Source: Nocardioides ochotonae | GTDB taxonomy: Bacteria; Actinomycetota; Actinomycetes; Propionibacteriales; Nocardioidaceae | Assembly (NCBI RefSeq): GCF_011420305.2 | Contig: NZ_CP061769.1 | Span: 1,599,001 to 1,663,000 of the forward strand | Length of the DNA stretch: 64,000 nt | Reading direction: 5' to 3' | Part shown: piece after piece, positions 47,131-56,794 of the stretch | Numbering within the stretch: the first letter of the stretch is position 1 | Layout: each line of letters begins with the position of its first letter | Notes under the pieces: generated by a model | Database searches by the model: none | Told to the model about the DNA's origin: nothing | What the model saw: only the letters and a program-made list of their open reading frames with translations | Program-made: the position numbers and the translations under genes

Positions 47131-47616
47131 TCAGTCAGCCTGGGTCAGCGTCGCGAGCGCACGGGCCAGCTCGTCGGGGCGGCGGGTGTTGAGCAGCCAG
47201 TACGGCGCGGGGTCGCGGGGATCGGTGATCTCGACGCGCACCGAGCGCTTCAGGTAGGGGCGCAGCAGCAGGAACGCGCGGGCATCGGCGTCCCGGCCGG
47301 CCGTGTGGCGGGTCTGCTCGGGGTCGAGGGCGGTCGCGGCGCCGAGGTGCTCCGCGGAGATGCGGGCGCGACCGGCGCGCAGCTCGCCGTTCGCGACGGT
47401 GATCCGCGCCGAGCCGTAGGCCAGGAAGCCGGCGGCCACGAGGAGGCCGAAGACGGCGGTGATCAGCCATGCCAGCTCGCCGGGGAGCGCGACGACGACG
47501 GCCAGCCAGACGCTCGCCGTGAGCATGAACCCCTGGGCCCACCAGCGCAGCGGCACCCCGAGGCGCTCGGAGTAGGCCACGGTGGAGGGTGAGACGTCAG
47601 CGGAAAGGTGCGGCAC
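47131..47616 (-). CDS. DUF3093 membrane protein
   Basis: 161 residues from GTG 47616. [16 protein letters not shown] then two helices, and a C-terminal domain with [20 protein letters not shown] and [16 protein letters not shown], the DUF3093 pattern (Rv2698-like). Divergent from dut, the same arrangement as in mycobacteria. Confidence 0.88.
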   Translation of the reverse strand: MPHLSADVSPSTVAYSERLGVPLRWWAQGFMLTASVWLAVVVALPGELAWLITAVFGLLVAAGFLAYGSARITVANGELRAGRARISAEHLGAATALDPEQTRHTAGRDADARAFLLLRPYLKRSVRVEITDPRDPAPYWLLNTRRPDELARALATLTQAD

Positions 47617-47653
47617 GCGTCCAGTTTTCCATCCCGCTCGATACAGTCCGCGA

Positions 47654-48175
47654 GTGGCTCCTACTCCCACTCCCTCCGCAGCCCCCTCGAGCGATCGCAC
47701 CGACGACCGGACCGGCGGCGCGAGCAGCGACCTCGACGTCCTGCTCCGGCGTCTGGACACCGACCTGCCGCTGCCGTCGTACGCCCACCCCGGTGATGCG
47801 GGTGCCGACCTGCTGACCACCGTCGACCTGCGCCTGGAGCCGGGCGAGCGGGCGCTGGTGCCGACCGGCGTCGCCCTCGCGCTGCCCGAGGGGTACGTCG
47901 CGTTCGTGCACCCGCGCTCCGGTCTGGCGGCGCGTCACGGGCTCTCCATCGTCAACACCCCCGGCACGATCGACGCCGGCTACCGCGGCGAGATCAAGGT
48001 GCTGCTGATCAACCACGACCCGCGCGAGGCGATCGAGCTGCGCCGCGGCGACCGGGTCGCGCAGCTGCTCATCCAGCGCGTCGAGCGGGCCCGGTTCGTC
48101 GAGGTCGATGAACTACCGGACTCCGTTCGTGGTGAGGGCGGTTACGGTTCTACCGGAGGGTTCGCCCGCGCCTGA
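47654..48175 (+). CDS. dut: dUTPase
   Basis: Hydrolyses dUTP to dUMP, keeping uracil out of DNA and feeding dTMP synthesis. 173 residues from GTG 47654. All five trimeric dUTPase motifs are present: [51 protein letters not shown] and [11 protein letters not shown]. The N-terminal 30 residues before [10 protein letters not shown] are low-complexity (Pro/Thr/Ser/Asp) and longer than usual. Starts the plus-strand run dut, DUF3710, OB-fold, DUF3159. Confidence 0.95.
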   Translation: MAPTPTPSAAPSSDRTDDRTGGASSDLDVLLRRLDTDLPLPSYAHPGDAGADLLTTVDLRLEPGERALVPTGVALALPEGYVAFVHPRSGLAARHGLSIVNTPGTIDAGYRGEIKVLLINHDPREAIELRRGDRVAQLLIQRVERARFVEVDELPDSVRGEGGYGSTGGFARA

Positions 48176-48267
48176 GGCGCCCGCGGCTCCCGCTGACGGC
48201 CCGCGCAGCGGCGCCCCACAAGCAGGTTCGAGCATCCACGCAGTCTTCGTCACGAGAGGCACCACAC

Positions 48268-48930
48268 GTGAAGTTCCGCCGCAAGTCCACCCCGGACTCC
48301 GCCGACATCTCGGCCGAGGAGACCGCGACCTCTGCCGCGGAGCCGGACGAGGGGGCCGTCGCCGAACCGGCCGTCGGCCCCTTCGACGCCGACGACCTGC
48401 CCGAGGGCGGCCCGCACCACGTCGACCTCGGCTCGCTGCTGGTCCCGCCGATGCCCGGCCGCGACCTGCGCCTGCAGGTGAATGAGAAGACCGGCGAGGT
48501 GCAGGCCGTGCTCCTGGCCGGCCCCGACGGCGCCCTGGAGATCCGCGCGTTCGCCGCGCCCCGCAACGGCGACCTGTGGGGCGAGGTGCGCCCCCAGATC
48601 GCCGCCGACATGACGCGCCGCGGCGGCACCGCCACCGAGCGCGAGGGCCACTTCGGTCCCGAGCTGGTCTGCCAGATGCCGGTGCGCGGTGCCGACGGTG
48701 CCACCGGCACCCAGGCGTCGCGGATCATCGGGGTCAACGGCCCGCGCTGGTTGCTGCGTGCGACCTTCATGGGCCGTCCCGCGACCGAGACCGAGATCCC
48801 GCAGGACTGGATCGACACCGTCACCGCGATCGCCGTACGCCGCGGCGACGGCCCGATGCCGGTCGGCGAGCCGCTGCCGGTGGTCATGCCCGAGTCGGCG
48901 CGGCGGGTCGACCCGCCGGCCGACTCCTGA
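48268..48930 (+). CDS. DUF3710 protein
   Basis: 220 residues from GTG 48268, 92 bases after dut. Acidic low-complexity N-terminus, then GPFDADDLPEGGPHHVDLGS and a conserved domain with GDLWGEVRPQIAADMTRRGG and GPELVCQMPV. Family conserved beside dut in Actinobacteria (Rv2696c-like); function unknown. Followed by the OB-fold gene after 13 bases. Confidence 0.9.
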   Translation: MKFRRKSTPDSADISAEETATSAAEPDEGAVAEPAVGPFDADDLPEGGPHHVDLGSLLVPPMPGRDLRLQVNEKTGEVQAVLLAGPDGALEIRAFAAPRNGDLWGEVRPQIAADMTRRGGTATEREGHFGPELVCQMPVRGADGATGTQASRIIGVNGPRWLLRATFMGRPATETEIPQDWIDTVTAIAVRRGDGPMPVGEPLPVVMPESARRVDPPADS

Positions 48931-48943
48931 CCGGTCCGGGCGC

Positions 48944-49297
48944 GTGAGCCGGCTGCGCCGCACCCTGAGCCGCTGGGCCGACACCAGCGACCAGGAGGCC
49001 CGCGACCTGCGTGAGACCCACACGGGTCGGGGCCTCGACACGATCGCCGAGGCACCCGACCGGGTGCCGGTCCGCCTGCGCGGCACCCTGCGCACGGTGA
49101 CGCTGCGCCCGCGCGGCGGCGTACCGGCGCTGGAGGCCGAGCTGGTGGACGGCACGGGATCGATCACCGTCGTGTGGCTCGGCCGGCGTCGGATCGCCGG
49201 CATCAAGCCGGGCACCACCATCCAGGTGCAGGCCCGCATCGGCCACCAGGAGGGCACCCGCATCATGTACAACCCGCGTTACGAGCTGCTGCCGTGA
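48944..49297 (+). CDS. OB-fold nucleic-acid-binding protein
   Basis: 117 residues from GTG 48944. Helical start (RRTLSRWADTSDQEARDLRE), then an OB-fold with VRLRGTLRTVTLRPRGG and VPALEAELVDGTGSITVVWL. Equivalent in position to Rv2694c. Overlaps DUF3159 by four bases (GTGA). Binding to DNA or RNA is inferred from the fold. Confidence 0.85.
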   Translation: MSRLRRTLSRWADTSDQEARDLRETHTGRGLDTIAEAPDRVPVRLRGTLRTVTLRPRGGVPALEAELVDGTGSITVVWLGRRRIAGIKPGTTIQVQARIGHQEGTRIMYNPRYELLP

Positions 49298-50049
49298 GCG
49301 ACTCCCCACAGGACCGCGACCCCGCGGATGCGCCGTCGCGCGCGGTGCCCACCGTCGCCACCGTCGAGGCGCTGGTGCGCTCCCAGATGGCCACCGCGCT
49401 GGGGGGCCGACGCGGGATGGTCGAGGCCGGCATCCCCGGCATGCTGTTCACGATCCTGTGGCTGAGCACCAAGCAGCTCCAGCTCGCCCTGGTGGTCAGC
49501 CTGGTCGCCGTGGGCGCGGCCATCGTGGCCCGGCTGGTGCAGCGCAGCACCCTGCAGTACGCCCTCAACGCGCTGTTCGCGATCGGCATCGGGTGGCTGT
49601 TCGTGCGGATCGCCGCGAGCTCGGGCGGCTCGGAGTCCGACCAGGCCCTGGCGTTCTTCCTGCCCGGGATCCTGGTGAGCCTCGGCTACACGATCGTGAT
49701 GGCCGGCTCCTGCCTCGCCGGCTGGCCCTTCATCGGGTTCATGCTCGGCAGCGTCACCGGCGATCCGACCGCCTGGCACGACGACAAGCAGATCGTGCGG
49801 CTGTGCAACCGGCTCACCTGGGTCTTCCTGGCCCCCGGCGCGATCGGCGTGCTGCTCCAGGGACCGGTGTGGCTGCTCGGCTGGGCGGACGTGATCGACG
49901 TCGACCTCGCGGTGCTGCTCGTCGGCACCTTGCGCCTGGGACTGGGCTGGCCGCTGCGGATCGCCTCGTGGAGCGCGATGGTGTGGCTGCTGGCCCGCAA
50001 CGCCACGCCGCTCGGCGACGACGCCGAGGCGCCCGCGCAGGAGGCCTGA
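49294..50049 (+). CDS. DUF3159 membrane protein
   Basis: 251 residues from GTG 49294 with about six helices. Conserved MVEAGIPGMLFTILWLST, then FFLPGILVSLGYTIVMAGSC, and WHDDKQIVRLCNRLTWVFL, typical of DUF3159 (Rv2693c-like). Function unknown; it ends 15 bases before the convergent TrkA gene. Confidence 0.9.
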   Translation: MSDSPQDRDPADAPSRAVPTVATVEALVRSQMATALGGRRGMVEAGIPGMLFTILWLSTKQLQLALVVSLVAVGAAIVARLVQRSTLQYALNALFAIGIGWLFVRIAASSGGSESDQALAFFLPGILVSLGYTIVMAGSCLAGWPFIGFMLGSVTGDPTAWHDDKQIVRLCNRLTWVFLAPGAIGVLLQGPVWLLGWADVIDVDLAVLLVGTLRLGLGWPLRIASWSAMVWLLARNATPLGDDAEAPAQEA

Positions 50050-50064
50050 CCCGGGGGCTGTGCG

Positions 50065-50736
50065 TCAGCCGCCGTGGTGGCGCGGGGCAAGCAGCCGCTC
50101 GAGCTCGTCCTCGCGCTCGTCGGGCACCACGAAGAGCAGCTCGTCGCCGGACTCGATCGGCTGCTCCGCGTCCGGGGCGTACACCTGCCCGTCGCGCAGG
50201 ATGGTCACCAGCGCGCAGTTCTCCGGCAGCGGGATCAGCCCCGCCGGCTTGCCGACGTACGGCGAGTCCGCGGGCAGCGTCATCTCGACCAGGTTGGAGT
50301 TGCCCTGGCGGAAGGTGAACAGCCGCACCAGGTCGCCGACGGTGACGGCCTCCTCCACGAGCGCGGACATGATGCGCGGGGTGGAGACGTTGACGTCGAC
50401 GCCCCACGCCTCGGTGAACAGCCACTCGTTGTTGGGGTGGTTCACCCGCCCGACGGTGCGGGGGACCCCGAACTCGGTCTTCGCGAGCAGCGAGGTGACC
50501 AGGTTGGCCTTGTCGTCGCCGGTGGCGGCGATGACCACGTCGCAGCGGTCCAGGCGCGCCTCCTCCAGCGAGGAGAGCTCGCAGCAGTCGGCCAGCAGCC
50601 ACTCGGCGTCCGGGACGCGCTCGGGCTTGATCGAGTCGGCCTTCTTGTCGATGAGCAGGACCTGGTGTCCGTTGTGGATCAGCTCGCGGGCGATCGAACG
50701 CCCGACGGCGCCGGCTCCGGCGATGGCGACACGCAT
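50065..50736 (-). CDS. TrkA-family potassium uptake regulator (second copy)
   Basis: 223 residues. RCK-N Rossmann domain begins MRVAIAGAGAVGRSIARELI, then LLADCCELSSLEEARLD, and a RCK-C domain follows from about 140 (VKAEDVTL-like, here VEMTLPADSPYVGKPAG). Three bases downstream of the first TrkA gene, so likely a two-gene operon encoding a paired NAD-binding regulator (Rv2691/Rv2692-like, CeoB/CeoC). Confidence 0.9.
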   Translation of the reverse strand: MRVAIAGAGAVGRSIARELIHNGHQVLLIDKKADSIKPERVPDAEWLLADCCELSSLEEARLDRCDVVIAATGDDKANLVTSLLAKTEFGVPRTVGRVNHPNNEWLFTEAWGVDVNVSTPRIMSALVEEAVTVGDLVRLFTFRQGNSNLVEMTLPADSPYVGKPAGLIPLPENCALVTILRDGQVYAPDAEQPIESGDELLFVVPDEREDELERLLAPRHHGG

Positions 50737-50739
50737 GGC

Positions 50740-51402
50740 TCAGCTCTCCTCGGGTCCGCGGTCGATGACCTTGAAGGCGTGCGGGGCGCCGTCCTCGCGC
50801 ATCACGAGGTGGATCAGGTCGCCCTCCTGGATCACCGTCTCGCGGTTGGGGAGCATGCCCTCGCCGAGCCGGTCGATCCAGGCGATCCGGCTGCGGGTCT
50901 GGGTCTGGAAGTCGATGGTGCGCTGCCCGACCCACTTCTCGGGGACCGGGACCTGGTCGAGCCGTATGGTGCCGGAGGGGTCACGGAAGTTGGGCTCGGC
51001 GCCCGCGGGCAGCAGCCGGCGCAGCACCTGGTCGGCCGTCCACTTCACCGTGGCGACCGTGGTGATGCCGAGGCGCTGGTAGACCTCCGCGCGCCCGGGG
51101 TCGTAGATGCGCGCGACGACCTGCTGGATGCCGAACGTCTCGCGGGCGACGCGCGCGGCGATGATGTTGGAGTTGTCGCCGCTGGAGACCGCGGCGAAGG
51201 CGTCGGCGCGCCGGATCCCGGCCCGCTCGAGGACCTGCTGGTCGAAGCCGTAGCCGGTGACCTTGTCGCCGTTGAAGCCCGGGCCCAGCCGGCGGAAGGC
51301 GTCGGGCTCGCTGTCGATGACCGACACCGTGTGGTTGCGGTCCTCGAGGCTGCGCGCGAGCGTCGAACCGACGCGGCCGCAGCCCATGATCACGACATGC
51401 AC
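50740..51402 (-). CDS. TrkA-family potassium uptake regulator (first copy)
   Basis: 220 residues from GTG 51402. NAD-binding start VHVVIMGCGRVGSTLARSLE, then FAAVSSGDNSNIIAARVARE, and a C-terminal RCK-C domain (LIHLVMREDGA). The gene heads the pair with the copy at 50065. Divergent from the APC permease, suggesting a shared control region of 54 bases. Confidence 0.92.
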   Translation of the reverse strand: MHVVIMGCGRVGSTLARSLEDRNHTVSVIDSEPDAFRRLGPGFNGDKVTGYGFDQQVLERAGIRRADAFAAVSSGDNSNIIAARVARETFGIQQVVARIYDPGRAEVYQRLGITTVATVKWTADQVLRRLLPAGAEPNFRDPSGTIRLDQVPVPEKWVGQRTIDFQTQTRSRIAWIDRLGEGMLPNRETVIQEGDLIHLVMREDGAPHAFKVIDRGPEES

Positions 51403-51456
51403 AGCAGAACCGTAGCGCCCCTCGGATCCTGCGGGCTGGTGCCGTAGCCTCCGCTC

Positions 51457-53499
51457 GTGGGTGTCGGCGATGTCTCCAAGCGGATCCTCCTCGGCCGCAA
51501 GCTCCGCAGCTCGCAGATCGAGGGCACGCTGCTGCCCAAGAGGGTCGCGCTGCCGGTGTTCGCCAGCGACGCCTTGTCGTCGGTGGCCTACGCCCCCGAC
51601 GAGGTGTTCATCATGCTGTCGCTGGCCGGCGCGTCGGCGTACGCATGGTCGTGGAAGGTCGCGATCGCGGTCGCGCTGGTGATGGCCGCGGTCGTCGCGT
51701 CGTACCGCCAGACCGTGCACGCCTACCCCAGCGGCGGCGGCGACTACGAGGTCGCCAAGGTCAACCTGGGCCCGGCCGCGGGGGCCACGGTCGGCAGCGC
51801 GCTGCTGGTGGACTACGTCCTCACCGTCGCGGTGTCGATCTCGGCCGGGGCGCAGTACGCCGCCTCGGCGGTCCCGTTGCTCAGCGGGCACGAGGCGTCG
51901 TTCGCGGTCGCGCTGATCGTGGTGCTGATGGCGATCAACCTGCGTGGGGTGCGCGAGTCGGGGACGTTCTTCGCCGTACCCACCTATGTCTTCATGATCG
52001 CGATCCTCGGCATGTGCGTGCTCGGGATGGTGCAGTGGGCCTCCGGCGACCTCTCGCCGGTCGAGAGCGCGGACCTGACCATCACCCCCGAGCCGGGGTG
52101 GGAGGAGCCGCTCACCACCGTCGGGCTGGTGCTGTTGCTTGCCCGCGCCTTCTCCTCGGGCTGCGCGGCGCTGACCGGCGTCGAGGCGATCTCCAACGGC
52201 GTGCCGGCGTTCCGCCGCCCCAAGAGCCGCAACGCCGCGACCACGCTGGCGCTGCTGGCGATGATCGCGATCACGATGATGGTCAGCGTCATCGTGCTCG
52301 CGCGGCAGATGGGCCTGCGGTTCGTGGACCCCCACGACCTCGACCGGCTCACCCGCGACGGGGAGCCGCTACCGGCGGGCTACGACCAGCACGCGGTCAT
52401 CGCCCAGATCGCCGAGGCGGTCTTCCGGGACTTCCCGCCCGGCTTCTACCTCGTGGTCGTGGTCACCGGCCTGATCCTGGTGCTGGCGGCCAACACGGCC
52501 TTCAACGGCTTCCCGGTGCTGGGCTCGATCCTGGCCCAGGACGGCTACGCGCCCCGGGCGCTGGGGTCGCGCGGCGACCGGCTGGCCTACAGCAACGGCA
52601 TCGTGTTCCTCGCGGTGATGGCGATGGCGCTGGTCTGGGTCTTCGACGCCCAGACCACCCGACTGATCCAGCTCTACATCGTCGGCGTCTTCGTCTCCTT
52701 CAACCTCAGCCAGCTCGGCATGATCCGGCACTGGACCCGCCACCTGGCCACCGAGACCGACCCCGCCGTTCGCGCGAAGATGGTGCGCTCGCGGGTGATC
52801 AACACCATCGGTCTCGCCTTCACCGCCGTGGTCCTGGTGATCGTGGTGATCACCAAGTTCCTCGAGGGCGCCTGGCTCACGATCTTGGCGATGGGGATCT
52901 TCTTCGTGCTGATGCGCCGCATCCACGGCCACTACGAGAACGTCGCCGAGGAGCTGGCCGCCGACGAGGAGGACAAGGTGCTCCCCACCCGGGTGCACGC
53001 GATCGTCCTGGTCTCCAAGCTGCACAAGCCCACGCTGCGGGCGCTGGCCTATGCCAAGGCGGCGCGTCCCAACGTGCTGGAGGCCGTCTACGTCGGCACC
53101 GACGACCTCGCCACCAACCGGCTCCTGGAGGAGTGGGATGATCGACGCATCGACGTGCCGTTGAAGGTCCTGCACTCGCCCTACCGCGAGCTGGTCCGGC
53201 CGATCGTCGAGTACACCACTGCCATCCGTCGTGCGAGCCCGCGCGGCGTGGTCGCGGTGTACATCCCCGAGTACGTCGTCGGCCGCTGGTGGGAGCAGCT
53301 GCTGCACAACCAGACGGCGCTACGTCTCAAGACCCGACTCCTCTTCAGCCCCGGTGTGATGGTGACCTCAGTGCCCTACCAACTTCGTTCCTCCGAGATC
53401 GCGCGCGAGCGCGAGCTGCGCGGCGAGCTGCGCCCGCGCGCCGGCGACCTGCGCCGCGGCCGCGCCGTCCGCTCCCGTGACCGGCAGGTGCCGCGATGA
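51457..53499 (+). CDS. APC-superfamily amino acid permease
   Basis: 680 residues from GTG 51457. About 12 helices in the first 480 residues, with LPVFASDALSSVAYAPDEVF and YPSGGGDYEVAKVNLGPAAG, then a cytoplasmic C-terminal domain of about 180 residues (VHAIVLVSKLHKPTLRALAY). This is the Rv2690c-like type linked to TrkA genes, possibly potassium-related (KUP/KimA-like layout). Overlaps the methyltransferase gene by four bases. Confidence 0.9.
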   Translation: MGVGDVSKRILLGRKLRSSQIEGTLLPKRVALPVFASDALSSVAYAPDEVFIMLSLAGASAYAWSWKVAIAVALVMAAVVASYRQTVHAYPSGGGDYEVAKVNLGPAAGATVGSALLVDYVLTVAVSISAGAQYAASAVPLLSGHEASFAVALIVVLMAINLRGVRESGTFFAVPTYVFMIAILGMCVLGMVQWASGDLSPVESADLTITPEPGWEEPLTTVGLVLLLARAFSSGCAALTGVEAISNGVPAFRRPKSRNAATTLALLAMIAITMMVSVIVLARQMGLRFVDPHDLDRLTRDGEPLPAGYDQHAVIAQIAEAVFRDFPPGFYLVVVVTGLILVLAANTAFNGFPVLGSILAQDGYAPRALGSRGDRLAYSNGIVFLAVMAMALVWVFDAQTTRLIQLYIVGVFVSFNLSQLGMIRHWTRHLATETDPAVRAKMVRSRVINTIGLAFTAVVLVIVVITKFLEGAWLTILAMGIFFVLMRRIHGHYENVAEELAADEEDKVLPTRVHAIVLVSKLHKPTLRALAYAKAARPNVLEAVYVGTDDLATNRLLEEWDDRRIDVPLKVLHSPYRELVRPIVEYTTAIRRASPRGVVAVYIPEYVVGRWWEQLLHNQTALRLKTRLLFSPGVMVTSVPYQLRSSEIARERELRGELRPRAGDLRRGRAVRSRDRQVPR

Positions 53500-54665
53500 G
53501 CCGCGCCGTACGTGAGCGCCGCCCGCGCGGCCGCTCCCGCGTGGGGGAGCGGCACACCGTCGAGGTGGGCCCGATCGCCCACGGCGGGCACTGTGTGGCC
53601 CGGGTGCCCGTCGAGCCCGGCGGGAGCGAGACCCGCGTGGTGTTCGTGCGCCACGCGATCCCCGGTGAGCGCGTCGTCCTGCAGGTCACCGAGGGCACCG
53701 ACGGCGACCGGTTCTGGCGCGCCGACGCGATCGAGGTGCTCGAGGCCTCCCCGGACCGCGTCACGCCCCCGTGCCCGTACGCCGGCCCGGCCCGCTGCGG
53801 CGGCTGCGACTTCCAGCACGTGGCGCTGGAGCGCCAGCGTGCGCTCAAGGCCGACGTCGTACGCGAGCAGCTGAGCCGCCTGGCCGGGCTGGACCGCGAG
53901 GTCGTGGTCGAGGCGGTGGCCGGCGACGTCCCGGAGAACCTCGCCGGGCTGCGCTGGCGCACCCGGGTGCAGTACGTCGACCTGCCGGGGCGCCGCCGCG
54001 GCATGCGTCAGCACCGCTCGCGGGCCACGGTCGCGATCGAGGACTGCCTGATCGCCCACCCTGCTGCGCGTGAGCCCGCACCCGGCGACCTGACCGAGAC
54101 CGTCGGGCAGCACGAGTTCACCGTCGGCGGCGACGGCTTCTGGCAGGTGCACCCCGGTGCGCCGGGCACCCTGGTCGAGGCGGTCCTGGAGGCGCTGGAG
54201 CCCCGCGCCGGCGAGTCGGTGCTGGACCTGTACGCCGGGGTCGGGCTGTTCGCCCGCTTCCTCGCCGACCGGGTCGGCCCCACGGGCACGGTGGCCGCCG
54301 TCGAGGGCGACCGCACGGCCGCCGAGCACGCGGTGGCCAACCTCGCCGACGTCCCGGGCGCGGAGGTGTCCTGCGGCAGCGTCGCCGACGTGCTGGGGGA
54401 GTCCTTCACCGCACCGGTCGACCTGATCGTGCTGGACCCGCCCCGTGAGGGCGCCCGCCGCGCCGTGGTCGAGCAGATCGTCGCGCGCACCCCGCGCGCG
54501 GTGGCCTACGTCGCCTGCGACCCCGCCGCCCTGGCCCGCGACATCGGGATCTTCGCCGAGCACGGCTACCAGCTGGCCAGCCTGCGCGCGTTCGACCTGT
54601 TTCCGATGACGCACCACGTGGAGTGCGTCGCGCTGCTCGAGAGAACCGGTTCTGACCTGCGATGA
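53496..54665 (+). CDS. TRAM-domain RNA uracil/adenine methyltransferase
   Basis: 389 residues. N-terminal TRAM domain (GPIAHGGHCVARV), Cys cluster CPYAGPARCGGCDFQHV for a [4Fe-4S] centre, and SAM methyltransferase with VLDLYAGVGLFARFLAD, catalytic Cys region VAYVACDPAALARDIG and VDLIVLDPPREGARR. It belongs to the RlmD/TrmA family that methylates U in rRNA/tRNA. It is the last gene of the conserved dut-TrkA block; the genomic island begins just downstream. Confidence 0.93.
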   Translation: MSRAVRERRPRGRSRVGERHTVEVGPIAHGGHCVARVPVEPGGSETRVVFVRHAIPGERVVLQVTEGTDGDRFWRADAIEVLEASPDRVTPPCPYAGPARCGGCDFQHVALERQRALKADVVREQLSRLAGLDREVVVEAVAGDVPENLAGLRWRTRVQYVDLPGRRRGMRQHRSRATVAIEDCLIAHPAAREPAPGDLTETVGQHEFTVGGDGFWQVHPGAPGTLVEAVLEALEPRAGESVLDLYAGVGLFARFLADRVGPTGTVAAVEGDRTAAEHAVANLADVPGAEVSCGSVADVLGESFTAPVDLIVLDPPREGARRAVVEQIVARTPRAVAYVACDPAALARDIGIFAEHGYQLASLRAFDLFPMTHHVECVALLERTGSDLR

Positions 54666-54884
54666 CGCGATTGGCGGTGGATTCGTAAAGCTCCGCCGAC
54701 CCGCCTTATGACCCACTTTGGGGCACGGCATCCACGATCGGCACGCCGGAACCGGGGCGCGTCGGGGGCCTAGCGAGGCAGGAGAGCGTGCAGGATCCGG
54801 CGCAGACGGGTACGTACTGGCTGGCGCAGGTACGGCGAAGCAAAGGGGCTACTTGGCGGGTGCAGGCTTCGGCTCCGACCCGGC

Positions 54885-55069
54885 CCCTGGGCAAGACGCT
54901 CGGTGGCCGCCCGGTAGTCCGGCACGACAAGCTTTCGTCTGATGTAGAGGCGCTCGCTCACTGTCGCGGGATATGTGGCCGAGTTGGTTCTTGGCCACGT
55001 CGGCGTCGTAGAGCTCGTCGATCTCGGTTGCGACAGTCCGGCGAATGAGTGCGGCGGGGTCGGCTGCAC
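54885..55069 (-). pseudogene. Decayed tyrosine integrase, C-terminal fragment
   Basis: Reading minus, VQPTPPHSF (one frame, 55069-55043) continues as RRTVATEIDELYDADVAKNQ-LGHIS in a second frame, then YIRRKLVVPDYRAATERLAQ (54946-54887) in the first frame again. Together these give the HxxR box, LGH box and active-site Tyr region of phage-type integrases. At least two frameshifts break it and the N-terminal part is missing. Flanking 54666-54884 and 55070-55216 hold no recognisable gene. Confidence 0.75.
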
Positions 55070-55216
55070 GGATCGGCGACACGCCACGGCCTCCGGACAC
55101 GCCGGGACCGTTCAGAGCGTCGGCGACCTGCTGCTGATGGAGCATTGGGCGACCTGCCAAAGGAGATCCACGGCGCCGATCTCGCTGCTGCTGCCTATTC
55201 GGCCCGGCTGAGCGAC

Positions 55217-56407
55217 TTATGGCTGCTGCGACCACCCTGGCCAGTTGTCGAACCGCTGGAACTCCATCGGCGCGAGTTCCTGTTGTGCCTGCTGGGCCTT
55301 TGCGCCACCGCGGTCAAGCAGGTCGAGAAGCGAGTCCAGGCGGTCGCCGCCACGCAGTGCGATCACCCGGTCTGGGCCGAGTTGCTCGACGGTCACTCGT
55401 GCAGTCGACCAGATCGCGGCGACGAACTGGTGAGAGAAGAGGGCGAGCGGCACGACGTCCATTCCGCTGAAATGGAACTGCAGAGAGTCGTTCCCACCCG
55501 GATCCCTAAAGGTGAGCTCATCATCTCCGCTGAAGAACCACTGTTCGGCGAGGTCAAGTTCATCAGTTTGCATGGACGCGCGACGGACCCGCACCGCGAG
55601 GATGCACTTGCTGATGTCTGCGCTCTCACCCTTGTAGAGCGATGGCCGATCCTGACCGCCGGTTACGAACGCCAGCAGATCCGCGAACTGCTCAAAGTCG
55701 TTCGCCCTGATCCTCCAGCCTCGGTTCATCAGGTCGAACAACTGCCACGCGCCGCAGATTGTCGTCAGCCGTACGACCGGGTGCACTCCAAAGGACGCAC
55801 CGGTCGCGCCTGGACCGAGGTCGATCAGCCGACCAAGCGTGTCATAGCGATATCGCGGCGGCAGGTGATCGATGACTCCGGGCGCGGACGGCGCATGCGG
55901 CGACAACCTCATGCGCTCCTTGAGTTCCAGCGCCCACGCAAGTGTGAAGCCAGCCACGAGGTCCGATGGCGTCTGCCAGCCGCTCGGATGATCTGAGAAC
56001 ACGGGTGAATCAAAGATGCCTTCGGCCTTACGCGTCGAAGGACCGGCCTGGGCTAGCTTGGCTGGCGGCGTTGCGGCTTGGATGGGCCGCTCGGCGCGGC
56101 GGGGAGCTAGGTCGTGAAGCGCCCTCGCAAGGTCGCTGCCCGGCTGGATCGAGAACGCCTCGTTCTCACCGGTCTTGAGTTTGATCGACAGCTCGTCAGA
56201 AACGACGCCCCCTGACACGGCGGCGAGGTCGGTCAGCCAGAGTTGAAACTCATTACGCCGGCTGAACATCCCGCCCGGAGTGAACGTCAGTACTCGAGCA
56301 GGCCAAGTCGTCAGGGCTAGCGTTCCGCGGACGGTGCGCCCGTTAGAAAGATGACTGGCCGCGACCCTGTGCGCAGGTTGGTTACTGGACGTCACGTCCC
56401 AGAACAC
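55217..56407 (-). CDS. Unknown island protein, PH/GRAM-like N-terminus
   Basis: 396 residues from GTG 56407 (GTG four codons later also possible). No signal or membrane segment. The N-terminal 120 residues (TWPARVLTFTPGGMFSRRNE, then SDELSIKLKTGENEAFSIQ) look like a small beta-rich PH/GRAM-type domain. After a linker a larger unrecognised domain contains LTTICGAWQLFDLMNRGWRI and SGMDVVPLALFSHQFVAAI. Codon use is weaker in third-position G/C than core genes. It sits between the integrase relic and the IS3 fragment. No function assigned. Confidence 0.65.
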   Translation of the reverse strand: MFWDVTSSNQPAHRVAASHLSNGRTVRGTLALTTWPARVLTFTPGGMFSRRNEFQLWLTDLAAVSGGVVSDELSIKLKTGENEAFSIQPGSDLARALHDLAPRRAERPIQAATPPAKLAQAGPSTRKAEGIFDSPVFSDHPSGWQTPSDLVAGFTLAWALELKERMRLSPHAPSAPGVIDHLPPRYRYDTLGRLIDLGPGATGASFGVHPVVRLTTICGAWQLFDLMNRGWRIRANDFEQFADLLAFVTGGQDRPSLYKGESADISKCILAVRVRRASMQTDELDLAEQWFFSGDDELTFRDPGGNDSLQFHFSGMDVVPLALFSHQFVAAIWSTARVTVEQLGPDRVIALRGGDRLDSLLDLLDRGGAKAQQAQQELAPMEFQRFDNWPGWSQQP

Positions 56408-56593
56408 TATTCCTAAGATCCGGCCAGTGCCGGTGTTTTGCGGAGGGCCGTCGGAGAGCCGAGCCGTGTCACGTCACCGATGGCGTCCGGACGCCCACGG
56501 GCCAGCCCTGACTCCGGTTCTTGGGCACGCTGAATCATCTAGTATCTGCTGGTGAAGTCGCGCCCAGTTTGTCGCCGACAGCTCCGCCACCTA

Positions 56594-56794
56594 CCGGTGA
56601 AGCGACTGTGCGAGCTCGCCGAGGTGAGGCGCTCATCGTTCTACGTCTGGAAGATCGGGGCCGCCGGCCCGGCCGAGCGGGCCGCCGCGGACGCCGAGTT
56701 ACAGGCGCGGATTCGTACGGTCCACGAGGCCGGGGGCAGACCCCTCAGCAGTACTGGCGGTGTCCTAGGGCCTCCTCGGGGCCTAGCTGACCTC
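56594..56794 (+). pseudogene. IS3-family orfB N-terminal fragment
   Basis: Plus-strand frame reads LPVKRLCELAEVRRSSFYVW then AELQARIRTVHEA, the start of an IS3 OrfB. A degraded TGGVLGPPRGLADL follows, equivalent to the usual (D)GTYGAPRxTAEL. The DDE catalytic core is missing and no orfA precedes it. It is not the same copy or strand as the element at 62259. Confidence 0.75.

Noticed and set aside
54788..55048. Short plus-strand open frames in the region after the TRAM methyltransferase
   Set aside because: Overlapped by recognisable minus-strand integrase pieces; no motif of their own.
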